This document shows, piece by piece, positions 14,992 through 22,863 of a DNA stretch of 32,770 bases. A model generated the notes under the pieces. It saw only the letters and a program-made list of their open reading frames with translations. It had not been told where the DNA came from and did no database searches. Numbering within the stretch: the first letter of the stretch is position 1; every line of letters begins with the position of its first letter. The position numbers and the translations under genes are program-made. The DNA is from an uncultured Rhizobiaceae group bacterium (GTDB taxonomy: Bacteria; Pseudomonadota; Alphaproteobacteria; Rhizobiales; Rhizobiaceae): positions 1 through 32,770 of the forward strand of contig CALLHT010000014.1 of NCBI GenBank assembly GCA_938009335.1. Direction: 5' to 3'.

Positions 14992-16389
14992 ATGGATTGG
15001 GACGAATATCCAAGATATGCCAAAGAGATAGCCGATTGGGGCGCTGAATATTATCGCACCCTGCGTGACAGACCGGTTCGTGCACAGACATTGCCCGGAG
15101 AAGTTGCCCAGAAAATCGCTCTCAATCCTCCCGAAAAAGCTGAGAGCATGGATGAAATAATGGCCGACTTTCATCAGATCATCATGCCGGGCATGACACA
15201 TTGGCAGCATCCCAGTTTCTTTGCTTATTTTCCGGCGAATTCTTCGCCGCCCTCGGCAGTAGCCGAAATGATCGTCAACACAATGGCATCCCAATGTATG
15301 CTTTGGCAGACATCTCCCGCAGCTACCGAACTTGAAGAAATGATGGTTGACTGGTTGCGCCAAGCTCTTGCTCTTCCTGAAGGTTTCAAAGGCGTAATAC
15401 AGGATAGTGCCTCTTCAGCCACGCTTTCTGCTGTTCTAACCATGAGGGAGCGAGCAACCGGATGGAGCGGCAATCGCGAAGGTTTGGCAGATAAACGAAA
15501 ACTACGCATTTACTGTTCTAACCAGGTTCATTCTTCCATCGACCGAGCTTGCTGGGTTGCGGGGATTGGGCAGGAAAACCTTGTTAAGATCACGACTGAA
15601 GGAAACAATTTTGGAGTCAATATTGCGGGTCTTAAACAGGCGATAGAAGTCGATAGGGAAAAGGGTTATGTTCCAGCTGGGATTATTGCAGTAACCGGTG
15701 GAACTGGAATTGGTGCGTGGGATGATCTGGAAGCCGTTGGCAAGATTGCTCAAAGCGAAGATCTCTATACGCATCTTGATGCTGCATGGGCGGGTTCAGC
15801 CATGATTTGCCCGGAGCATCGGGATAAGTTTTGGCGCGGTGCTGAAACTTTCGACAGCATTGTCTTTAATCCGCACAAATGGCTGGGCGCGCAATTCGAC
15901 TGCTCTATACAATTCCTGAAGGATCCGAGCGCGCAACTCAGTACGCTCAAAATTGAGCCGGAATATTTAAAAACTACAGAGCAATCTGTGACGAATTTTT
16001 CCGAATGGACAATACCGCTTGGTAGACGGTTTCGTTCATTGAAGCTTTGGTTTGTTTTGCGTGCATACGGGCTGGAAGGGCTGCGTGAACGGATTCGCAA
16101 TCATGTTACTTGGGCAAATGAAGTGTGTGAACGGATCAGAAAACTCGAGGAATTTGAAATCGTTACAGAACCGATCTTGAGCCTGTTTAGTTTTCGATGT
16201 GTTGATGATGATGCAAAACAACAGGAGCTTTTAGATGCTATCAATCATGATGGCCGGATCTACCTGACACAGGGTCTGCATCAAGGCCGCAAGATGATCC
16301 GGTTTCAAGTTGGGCAATTTGCTACAACTAGAGATGATGTGTTGAACGCCTGTGATGTCATCAATGAAATTTGGAAAGAGATACGATGA
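14992..16389 (+). CDS. Aromatic amino acid decarboxylase family enzyme with aldehyde-synthase signature
   Basis: The 465-residue PLP enzyme is a group II decarboxylase close to aromatic-L-amino-acid decarboxylase. It has HPSFFAYFPANSSPPS, TSPAATELEEMMVDWL, His180 (SNQVHSSI, stacking on PLP), Asp263 (HLDAAWAG) and Lys296 (FNPHKWLGAQFDCS, PLP Schiff base). In the catalytic loop the sequence is VTNFSEWTIPLGRRFRS, where human DDC has ITDYRHWQIPLGRRF. Phe336 (TTT at 15997-15999) thus takes the place of Tyr332. In plants this Tyr-to-Phe change turns decarboxylases into aldehyde synthases that release an arylacetaldehyde, ammonia, CO2 and peroxide. The start is ATG 14992 after TTAGGTG, not the TTG at 14989. 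The gene overlaps hpaG in ATGA, so it belongs to the hpa operon. Plain decarboxylation to tyramine or dopamine remains possible. Confidence 0.85.
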   Translation: MDWDEYPRYAKEIADWGAEYYRTLRDRPVRAQTLPGEVAQKIALNPPEKAESMDEIMADFHQIIMPGMTHWQHPSFFAYFPANSSPPSAVAEMIVNTMASQCMLWQTSPAATELEEMMVDWLRQALALPEGFKGVIQDSASSATLSAVLTMRERATGWSGNREGLADKRKLRIYCSNQVHSSIDRACWVAGIGQENLVKITTEGNNFGVNIAGLKQAIEVDREKGYVPAGIIAVTGGTGIGAWDDLEAVGKIAQSEDLYTHLDAAWAGSAMICPEHRDKFWRGAETFDSIVFNPHKWLGAQFDCSIQFLKDPSAQLSTLKIEPEYLKTTEQSVTNFSEWTIPLGRRFRSLKLWFVLRAYGLEGLRERIRNHVTWANEVCERIRKLEEFEIVTEPILSLFSFRCVDDDAKQQELLDAINHDGRIYLTQGLHQGRKMIRFQVGQFATTRDDVLNACDVINEIWKEIR

Positions 16390-17237
16390 AATTTGCCACT
16401 TATACAGCCAATGGCAAAACCCATTTTGGTGCGGTAACTAACGATGGGATGATTGCCCTAGATCATCAGTTTCCGCAGTGGGAAACTCTGAAGGAGGTAA
16501 TTGCGGCAGGTGCTCTTGATCAGTTGGCTGAGGCTGCTGACAACATGTCTGTTTCGCATGCTGAATTTGAGTATGAAATTCCTATTTCTAATCCGGGAAA
16601 GATAATCTGCGTCGGGGTGAATTTTCCTGATCGGAATGCCGAATACAAAGATGGGACCGAGCAGCCAAAGCACATGTCTTTGTTCCCCCGTTTTCCAAGT
16701 TCGTTTACCGGGCATGGTCGGCCGTTAATCCGACCACCTGAAAGTGAAAAACTAGATTACGAGGGCGAAGTCGCTGTTGTGATTGGTAAGCAAGGTCGGC
16801 GGATAGCTGCACCAGACGCATATGATCACATTGCAGCGCTCACACTTTGCAATGAAGGCACCATTCGCGACTGGGTGCGGCACGCGAAGTTTAATGTCAC
16901 TCAAGGAAAAAACTGGGATCATTCCGGCTCCATTGGCCCATGGCTTGTTCCCTTTGAGGACCCTTCTCAACTTGATGACGCTCGCATCATAACCCGTGTA
17001 AATGGCGAAGTTCGTCAAGACGACACTTTGAGCCGGATGATGTTTCCAATCCGCGAAGAGATTGCATATATTTCAACATTCACCACTGTGGAACCCGGCG
17101 ATATCATCATCACCGGAACACCGACAGGCGCAGGCGCACGGCTGGACCCACCTCAGTTTCTGAAACCGGGTGATGTGGTGGAAGTCGAAGTAGAAGGCAT
17201 CGGCACATTGAGAAATTCGATCGAGGACGAAGCATGA
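16386..17237 (+). CDS. hpaG: Fumarylacetoacetate hydrolase family protein, HpaG-type decarboxylase/isomerase
   Basis: The 283-residue single-domain FAH protein probably carries out decarboxylation of 5-oxopent-3-ene-1,2,5-tricarboxylate and isomerisation of the product 2-hydroxyhepta-2,4-dienedioate. Motifs are KIICVGVNFPDRNAEY, LDYEGEVAVVIGK (the EGE metal-binding Glu residues), KNWDHSGSIGPWLV and GDIIITGTPTGAGARLDPP. E. coli HpaG is a fused two-domain enzyme of about 430 residues; here there is one domain only and no second copy in the operon. The ATG at 16386 overlaps the previous stop in ATGA. An upstream in-frame ATG at 16371 would extend into the decarboxylase gene and is less likely. 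Confidence 0.88.
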   Translation: MKFATYTANGKTHFGAVTNDGMIALDHQFPQWETLKEVIAAGALDQLAEAADNMSVSHAEFEYEIPISNPGKIICVGVNFPDRNAEYKDGTEQPKHMSLFPRFPSSFTGHGRPLIRPPESEKLDYEGEVAVVIGKQGRRIAAPDAYDHIAALTLCNEGTIRDWVRHAKFNVTQGKNWDHSGSIGPWLVPFEDPSQLDDARIITRVNGEVRQDDTLSRMMFPIREEIAYISTFTTVEPGDIIITGTPTGAGARLDPPQFLKPGDVVEVEVEGIGTLRNSIEDEA

Positions 17238-18034
17238 AACCCGCCGATCACGCAACAGCTGCCCGTGAACTCTTGCAAGCGGAAAAGACTAAAAATCAAA
17301 TTGGACTGCTCAGCGTGCAATACCCTGAAATTACTATGGATGATGCTTATGCGATCCAGAATGCGATTTTCGATCAAAAGATCGCGGAGGGGAGAAAGGT
17401 CGTTGGTTGGAAAATCGGCCTCACATCTAGAGCCATGCAAAATGCATTGAACATTGATATTCCCGATAGCGGTATTCTGTTCGACGACATGGTATTTGAT
17501 GATGGCGCCACCGTACCGAAGGGACGGTTTATTCAGCCAAGAATGGAAGCTGAGATTGCTTTCGTCATGAAAGAACCCCTCGGCGGTTCGAATATCAACC
17601 GTGATGACGTGATTGCAGCAACCGACTATGTTGCGCCATCGATTGAAATTCTAGATACAAGAATTTTACGCGTGGACCCTGAAACAGGTAAAACAAGGAA
17701 CATTTGCGATACGATTTCAGATAATGCTGCAAATGCAGGTATTGTGGTTGGTGCGCAACATCATGCCATCAATGCACATGATCTTCGCTGGGTCGGCGCA
17801 ATGGTCTTTTCGAATGGCAATATTGAGGAAACCGGCCTTGGCGCGGGTGTACTGAATGATCCGGTTGAAAGCGTTGTCTGGCTTGCAAGACGTATGGCGC
17901 AATACAATCAAAAGATCGAAGCGGGACAAGTGATTTTATCGGGTAGCTTCATTCGTCCGATTGAATGTCCATCGGGAACCGAAATTCACGCCGATTTTGG
18001 ATCCTTTGGGTCCGTGGATATTTCATTCTCCTAG
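17234..18034 (+). CDS. hpaH: 2-oxohept-4-ene-1,7-dioate hydratase
   Basis: The 266-residue protein is a member of the hydratase branch of the FAH superfamily (HpaH/MhpD). It adds water to 2-oxohept-4-ene-1,7-dioate, the step before aldol cleavage. It shows VVGWKIGLTSRAMQ, PRMEAEIAFVMKEPL (metal-binding Glu residues) and the typical ending GTEIHADFGSFGSVDISF. The start overlaps hpaG in ATGA. It is the last gene of the operon. The aldolase HpaI, needed to release pyruvate and succinate semialdehyde, is not in this window. The FAD monooxygenase gene converges 35 bases downstream, and no clear terminator is visible between them. Confidence 0.93.
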   Translation: MKPADHATAARELLQAEKTKNQIGLLSVQYPEITMDDAYAIQNAIFDQKIAEGRKVVGWKIGLTSRAMQNALNIDIPDSGILFDDMVFDDGATVPKGRFIQPRMEAEIAFVMKEPLGGSNINRDDVIAATDYVAPSIEILDTRILRVDPETGKTRNICDTISDNAANAGIVVGAQHHAINAHDLRWVGAMVFSNGNIEETGLGAGVLNDPVESVVWLARRMAQYNQKIEAGQVILSGSFIRPIECPSGTEIHADFGSFGSVDISFS

Positions 18035-18069
18035 GTTCTATCCCAAACATTTTGCTTGGTTGTCGCGTT

Positions 18070-20004
18070 CTATGTTTGCTCAATCATGAAGAAATCAAAG
18101 AATTTTGAGAGTTCTTCATGTGCGGTAATGGGCAGGATGTTGGCAACGTGCTGATCCGGCCTGACAATAACGACACATCCGTTTGTGCGATTTATGCCAC
18201 GCAGTTTATAAACATCGACCGCGCCTTGAGCATGGAAGACCTTTTCATAATCGCGTAGGCCATATTTGCCTTTCGCAGGGCGCAAATAGTCGTGCAATTC
18301 CGGCATTGAAATATCTGACTGCTGTACCACAATGTATGTATCAATGATCGCGTCAATGTCGGCGTTAGATGGCGTATATTTGCGAACAGGAGAGGTATCT
18401 GAGTTGGCTAGAAAATCGATCAGTTTGTAGGTCGATGATGATGTCTTTCTTGGATCTTCCTCATCACAAAAAATGAAGATACGCCAGCGGCCGTCTGCTT
18501 TGACTAGATGACCCAGATGCTGGCTACGACCATCGGCAAGCCTAATCGCTTCTGCAGAATGAAAACGTTGGCCAATGTTGAACCCAGTAGCCAGATGCTG
18601 ATTTTCCTGACCTGTGCAGATGTAGGATGGGAAATATTCAATTGACGTTCCAGCTACAAAACCGCTTTGGCGTTTCATGAATGCTTCAATTTCTGCCGTA
18701 TCAATTTTCGCCTTCTCGGATTGATCACCCGCAGTGGGGCGTGTTGCTACAAGTTTTGAAAGCTCCTTGTCGGCATTGATCAATTGCTGTGCAACCTTGC
18801 GTCGCTCGGTGCTGTATGTGTTCAGCAATTTTGGCTGGCTTTTTCCTTGAAGAACGGCAGCCAGTTTCCAACCCAGGTTAAACGTATCGGGTAAAGAGGT
18901 GTTCAACCCCCACCCCCCTTTGGGACTATGCGTATGACAAGCATCACCAGCGACAAAGGCCCGAGGAATAACCTCGTCAGAACTGCCTTCAGGACGATTG
19001 TCAAACCGATCTGCTATCCGTTGGCCTACAGAATATATCGACCACCAGGCGACCTCTTTGACATCCAACGTGTAAGGATTAAAGACTTTCTGCGCTTTTG
19101 CAATCAAGTCTTTCTCCGTTAGTTGGATTTCTGATGCACGTTTACCCGCATCAATCGAATCCAACTCGACATAAAAACGGATCAGATAGCCACCCTCGCG
19201 TGGGATGGTCATGACCGCTCCATGATCTTTTGACTGGATAAAACTCTTGATACGGATGTCTGGGAAATCCGTATTCAACAAAATGTCCATGACGCCCCAG
19301 GCTTTGTTCGCTGAATCGCCTTCAAGCGAAATATTCAGGCTTTTGCGAACCTGGCTTCTGCCACCATCGCTGCCGACGATAAAGCGTGCCTCAATCGTCT
19401 CGATCTTGCCTGCGCCATCGTCATCAATTCTCTTAAAGCGAGCCATTATCGGATAGGCATTCAAATCCTGCGCAAGATCATCGTCAATCTGTAAATCTAA
19501 AAATTCCCTGCTGTAGTGTGGGCGAAGATTAGAGACAGAATTCTCCATCCCTTGAGTGAGCAACTCATGCAGACGCGCCTGATTAACAATGCCATGTGTG
19601 AATTCCGACAATCCAGCCCTTGCGTCTGAAATTTTTTCAGTGCGTTTAATGTTTTGCGGGTTTGCTGCGTCCGGTTCCCAAAAGGTATTTTGTTTGAGCT
19701 GGTAGGTTTCCTTTACAACCATCTCGCTGCAGTTAAATGCCTCCATAATTTCTATCGTACGGCATGAAATACCATCAGCTCTCCCAAACAGCAGCGGTCC
19801 ATGCATCATATCAACGATGCATGTACGGATGTCTGCAAACTCAGACATCTGACGCGCCATGGTCAGGCCGGCGGGACCTGTGCCGACGATCAGTACATCT
19901 ACCTTTTCCGGCAAGTCTTCAATAGGAGGATTAGGATAGGGCTTTCTGGCAGCGTCAGGAACCTGGTAATTACCCGGCTTAAATCCATTCAAATGAAACT
20001 GCAT
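18070..20004 (-). CDS. FAD-dependent aromatic monooxygenase (phenol 2-monooxygenase / 3-hydroxybenzoate 4-monooxygenase type)
   Basis: The 644-residue protein is a class A flavoprotein hydroxylase. The dinucleotide-binding motif VGTGPAGLTMARQ is at 40-52, the DG motif GSDGGRSQVR at 211-220 and the GD motif FVAGDACHTHSPK at 350-362. A thioredoxin-like phenol-hydroxylase dimerisation domain (about 455-640) follows. Such enzymes hydroxylate phenols ortho to the OH using NAD(P)H and oxygen. After the GD motif it reads GGWGLNTSLPDTFNLGWK where relatives, from memory, have AGQGMNxSMxDxxNLGWK, so the flavin-contacting loop is unusual. hpaBC is absent, so it may hydroxylate 3- or 4-hydroxyphenylacetate to homoprotocatechuate for the convergent hpa operon; this is inferred from position only. 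Confidence 0.88.
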   Translation of the reverse strand: MQFHLNGFKPGNYQVPDAARKPYPNPPIEDLPEKVDVLIVGTGPAGLTMARQMSEFADIRTCIVDMMHGPLLFGRADGISCRTIEIMEAFNCSEMVVKETYQLKQNTFWEPDAANPQNIKRTEKISDARAGLSEFTHGIVNQARLHELLTQGMENSVSNLRPHYSREFLDLQIDDDLAQDLNAYPIMARFKRIDDDGAGKIETIEARFIVGSDGGRSQVRKSLNISLEGDSANKAWGVMDILLNTDFPDIRIKSFIQSKDHGAVMTIPREGGYLIRFYVELDSIDAGKRASEIQLTEKDLIAKAQKVFNPYTLDVKEVAWWSIYSVGQRIADRFDNRPEGSSDEVIPRAFVAGDACHTHSPKGGWGLNTSLPDTFNLGWKLAAVLQGKSQPKLLNTYSTERRKVAQQLINADKELSKLVATRPTAGDQSEKAKIDTAEIEAFMKRQSGFVAGTSIEYFPSYICTGQENQHLATGFNIGQRFHSAEAIRLADGRSQHLGHLVKADGRWRIFIFCDEEDPRKTSSSTYKLIDFLANSDTSPVRKYTPSNADIDAIIDTYIVVQQSDISMPELHDYLRPAKGKYGLRDYEKVFHAQGAVDVYKLRGINRTNGCVVIVRPDQHVANILPITAHEELSKFFDFFMIEQT

Positions 20005-20347
20005 AGCTCGAATTTCCTCGTCTAATTCCTATTGAAGTCTGACGCGAATTTAGTTCACATGTTAATTAATAAGAAAGATTGCCGTTTGTGACAAGTGGAT
20101 TGGTGGGCAAGAATGAGAACAAATAATGTAGCTTGTTTTAACGGTGTTTAGGATAATGAAAGTCACATCCAGCCCCATACAGATACGCTTTCGTCACAAA
20201 AGGCCCTCAGTAGTTTTGAAAAAGTCACCCGTGGTTGGATCTATCGCAACCGACTATATAACACCGCTGATTGAACATCTTAATGGTAACGAAATTTATG
20301 CGGACTTCGGACCTTTTGGGGAAGTCAGCATCAACTTCGAATAACGG
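20005..20347. other. Non-coding stretch holding a decayed hydratase gene end
   Basis: About 340 bases separate the starts of no genes except the FAD monooxygenase (leftward from 20004); the next gene ends at 20348. The first 130 bases should contain the monooxygenase promoter; AT-rich sequence such as TTAATTAATAAG at 20061-20072 is seen but no clear -35/-10 pair. The rest contains the remnant described separately. No RNA gene or mobile element end was noticed. Confidence 0.5.
20250..20344 (+). pseudogene. Remnant of a second HpaH/MhpD-type hydratase gene (C-terminal end only)
   Basis: Read in frame to the TAA at 20342-20344, the last residues are GNEIYADFGPFGEVSINFE. They parallel the end of HpaH in this window (GTEIHADFGSFGSVDISFS), including the closing position just before the stop. 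An open frame begins at ATG 20144, but its first 35 residues show no similarity to the hydratase, and it lacks all catalytic parts, so it is most likely a leftover of a deleted or rearranged paralogue. It has the same orientation as hpaH and lies on the far side of the inverted FAD monooxygenase gene. The similarity is at protein level; the DNA has diverged, so this is not a recent duplication. Confidence 0.7.
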
Positions 20348-21628
20348 TCAGATAAACGGTAGGTAGAAATCGCGTACTTCATCAACGCTTTTTCCCTGAA
20401 GTCTGCGAAATTCGTCGCGCTTCATGAAGATCATTGCGTCGCAGAGCAGGCTTCCGACCGAGTTTCGCAGTGCTACATCTGCATCAAGCGCATCCATAGA
20501 TTTATCAAGCGCGGAGGGGACATGTCGCCTCTCGCGCACATCTTCCATACCATCCAAGTCTTCAGCAGCCTGCAGTGGAAGCCTCCCTTCAACCCCAAGT
20601 TTGGCTGCTTGAAGAACCGCCGTTACAGCCAGATATGGATTGGTTGCACAATCTGCCATGCGATGTTCAAGACGAGCAGACTTTACTGATTTTGTCGAAC
20701 ATCGGGTTGTTACCAATCGATGATCATCCGCCCAATTGGCCCAATACCCTACCATACTGCCCGGGTTCAGTCGGTCGTAGGAATTTACCGTAGTTGCTAA
20801 CAGACCCGCCAGCGCTTCGTGGTGATGGATCAGTCCAGCCATTGAGTGCTTCGCCAAATTCGACAGTTCTCCAGTTGGAGCTATCGCATTTTGACCATCT
20901 GCATCATTGAAACTGAAGTTGACATGCAGGCCCGATCCACCACGATCGGGTATTGGCTTGGGAAGGTAGGTAAGAAGCAAACCGCGCTTTAAGGCTGCTT
21001 CTCGCGACATGGTTCTGAGTAAAAATGCGTCATCACATGCCTTGACTGGCGTGTCGAAGTTTAGCGTCAATTCGAACTGTCCATTGTCAAACTCGCCATT
21101 CATGCTTTCGATCGGCAAATCCATTGCATAGGCTGTTTCCCAGATTTCATCCATGACTCCGCGGGGATCATTGGCCGGACCCGTGCCGTACACAAATGCG
21201 CCCGGAGTATCGTAAGGACGCCAGACCCCATCATCGTCACGCTGAAAAAGATACGCTTCCGTTTCCAAACCAATCATTGGAGAGTAGCCCAATGATTGCC
21301 ATTCATCGACGGTTCTGATGAGTTGAGATCTTGCACACAGGCCAAAAGGGGCATCATCTACATGCAAATTGCCCAGAGCAATTTCGGTTCCAACCTGCCA
21401 GGATTTTCGTCGCTCTTCATCAAGAACCAGTTCCATATCCGGTAGGCCCTCATAATACCCACAACCAGGTATTGTAAGGAGATCGCGATCATACGAAACG
21501 GCAAAAGCACCGCGGGCGAATCCGATCCCGCCGCCTTTAGCAATTTTTTCAGGCACATATTTTCCGCGTGGAAGATTCAATAAATCGCAAAAAAGCGCGC
21601 GGGCTCTGGATGCTTTTTTTCCTGCCAT
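20348..21628 (-). CDS. Glutamine-synthetase-like gamma-glutamyl-amine ligase
   Basis: The 426-residue protein belongs to the glutamine synthetase superfamily. It has IGLETEAYLFQ (metal Glu residues), MNGEFDNGQFELTL (where GlnA has its ExxxGQxE segment), GSGLHVNFSF (where GlnA has GSGMHxHxS), NSYDRLNPGS and ARLEHRMADCATNPYLAVTA. It is shorter than housekeeping GlnA, lacks the adenylylation loop and has Asn in place of a usual His in the GSGxHxH motif, so ammonia is probably not its substrate. PuuA and gamma-glutamylanilide synthase are relatives that join glutamate to an amine using ATP. Here it is the last gene of a run with a class I amidotransferase, a P450 and a PuuC-like ALDH, which supports amine gamma-glutamylation. 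Its start overlaps the P450 stop by one base (TGATG read on the reverse strand). Confidence 0.85.
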   Translation of the reverse strand: MAGKKASRARALFCDLLNLPRGKYVPEKIAKGGGIGFARGAFAVSYDRDLLTIPGCGYYEGLPDMELVLDEERRKSWQVGTEIALGNLHVDDAPFGLCARSQLIRTVDEWQSLGYSPMIGLETEAYLFQRDDDGVWRPYDTPGAFVYGTGPANDPRGVMDEIWETAYAMDLPIESMNGEFDNGQFELTLNFDTPVKACDDAFLLRTMSREAALKRGLLLTYLPKPIPDRGGSGLHVNFSFNDADGQNAIAPTGELSNLAKHSMAGLIHHHEALAGLLATTVNSYDRLNPGSMVGYWANWADDHRLVTTRCSTKSVKSARLEHRMADCATNPYLAVTAVLQAAKLGVEGRLPLQAAEDLDGMEDVRERRHVPSALDKSMDALDADVALRNSVGSLLCDAMIFMKRDEFRRLQGKSVDEVRDFYLPFI

Positions 21629-22863
21629 CAGTTTTTAACCTCGACCCTAACATCCAATTTCTTCACGCCGCATATGAAGTTTGAACGTGTCCAGCTTGGT
21701 TCTGAAATCGCTGTGATAGAGGTGATGCGTTTTACAAGTTCTTCAAGGACAATTCGAATTTCGAGTTTCGCCAGATGCATTCCTAAGCAAACGTGTGGAC
21801 CACCCTGGCCAAAAGCGAGGTGTCGATTGGGGGTTCTTGCGAAATCGGCTTCATCGGCGTTTGTGAAAACTTCTTCGTCCCGGCTTCCCGAAACGAACCA
21901 TAAAAGAACCTTGTCGCCTTTCCTGATCGTCTTGCCATGCAATGTGATGTCTTGCGTCGCAGTTCGGCGGAAATGCATAGTGGGCGAGGCAAGCCGGATA
22001 ACTTCATCGGCGACTGTATCCCAGCACTGGTCTGCCTGAAGCTGCTTCAGAAGTTCAGGCTGCGTTGCAAGCAAATAGAGTGACATCGCGATTGAATATC
22101 GTGTTGTATCATTCCCTGCGGCAACGAGCAGGCAGAAAAAGTTTTTAAAGTCGAGGCCATTCAGCCCGTCTTCATCACGAATTATTTTTGACAAGACACC
22201 GTCGTCAGAAATTGGCTTCGTGCCTGCGAGAATATCATCTGCATAATCATATAGCTCTACGCCTGCAGGGCTACGAAATGGCATCAGGCGATAGGCATCA
22301 GTATCCACCTTGTCGATGACATGCTGCGTGAAATCAGGATCTGTATTGCCGATTAATGCATCACCTTTTTCAACCAGCCAATTGAGGTCTTCATCCGGCA
22401 CGCCAAGAATTCGGCCCAACATCATCATTGGAAGTTGTTTTGCGATTGCCTCAACCGCATCAAACTCGGTTTTCTCGAGCGCTTTATCCACAATCTCACA
22501 CGCTAGCGTTCGGATAAGTTCCTCAAAGCGTGCAACAATCGGTTTGGCAAATGCCGGATTTACTTTCCGCCGCGTTGCTGAATGCTCTGGCGGGTCTGTT
22601 TCCTGAAAGGTGCGTCTTGCCAAGTACTCTTCGCGGGATTGATCTTCTATTCGAATGCCCTGACCGGAGCTGAAAAGCGTTGCTTCTCGGTTTGCGTAAG
22701 CGATATCTGCGTGACGAGTCAGTGACCAAAAGCCTTTCGCAGTGTCATCGCCTTCTGTCCAGGAGACCGGGTCTTCTTTGCGGAGGCGGGCGAACGTTTT
22801 GTGCGGAATTCCATTTGCAAAACTGTCATGATCAGCAAGATTTAGATAGCCGTCATCAATCAT
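21628..22863 (-). CDS. Cytochrome P450
   Basis: The 411-residue protein is a soluble bacterial P450. The I-helix motif AAGNDTTR (248-255) carries the oxygen-activating Asp-Thr pair, the K-helix ExxR is Glu287-Arg290 (EVIR), and the heme loop FGQGGPHVCLG has the thiolate Cys359. The start is ATG 22863, which overlaps the amidotransferase stop in ATGA; a longer frame from 22896 is less likely. No ferredoxin or ferredoxin reductase gene is in the window, so redox partners must come from elsewhere. Its place between a GS-like ligase and an amidotransferase suggests oxidation of an amine or a gamma-glutamylated amine. P450s next to GS-like genes are known from mycobacterial morpholine/piperidine degradation clusters. 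The substrate remains open. Confidence 0.93.
   Translation of the reverse strand: MIDDGYLNLADHDSFANGIPHKTFARLRKEDPVSWTEGDDTAKGFWSLTRHADIAYANREATLFSSGQGIRIEDQSREEYLARRTFQETDPPEHSATRRKVNPAFAKPIVARFEELIRTLACEIVDKALEKTEFDAVEAIAKQLPMMMLGRILGVPDEDLNWLVEKGDALIGNTDPDFTQHVIDKVDTDAYRLMPFRSPAGVELYDYADDILAGTKPISDDGVLSKIIRDEDGLNGLDFKNFFCLLVAAGNDTTRYSIAMSLYLLATQPELLKQLQADQCWDTVADEVIRLASPTMHFRRTATQDITLHGKTIRKGDKVLLWFVSGSRDEEVFTNADEADFARTPNRHLAFGQGGPHVCLGMHLAKLEIRIVLEELVKRITSITAISEPSWTRSNFICGVKKLDVRVEVKN

Noticed and set aside
18035..18069. Terminator between hpaH and the convergent FAD monooxygenase gene
   Set aside because: Only a weak CCAA/TTGG pairing is present and no T run follows on either strand.
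20144..20344. 66-residue open frame as a real small gene
   Set aside because: Its end copies the C-terminus of HpaH while its beginning matches nothing recognisable and lacks a ribosome binding site; better read as a gene remnant.
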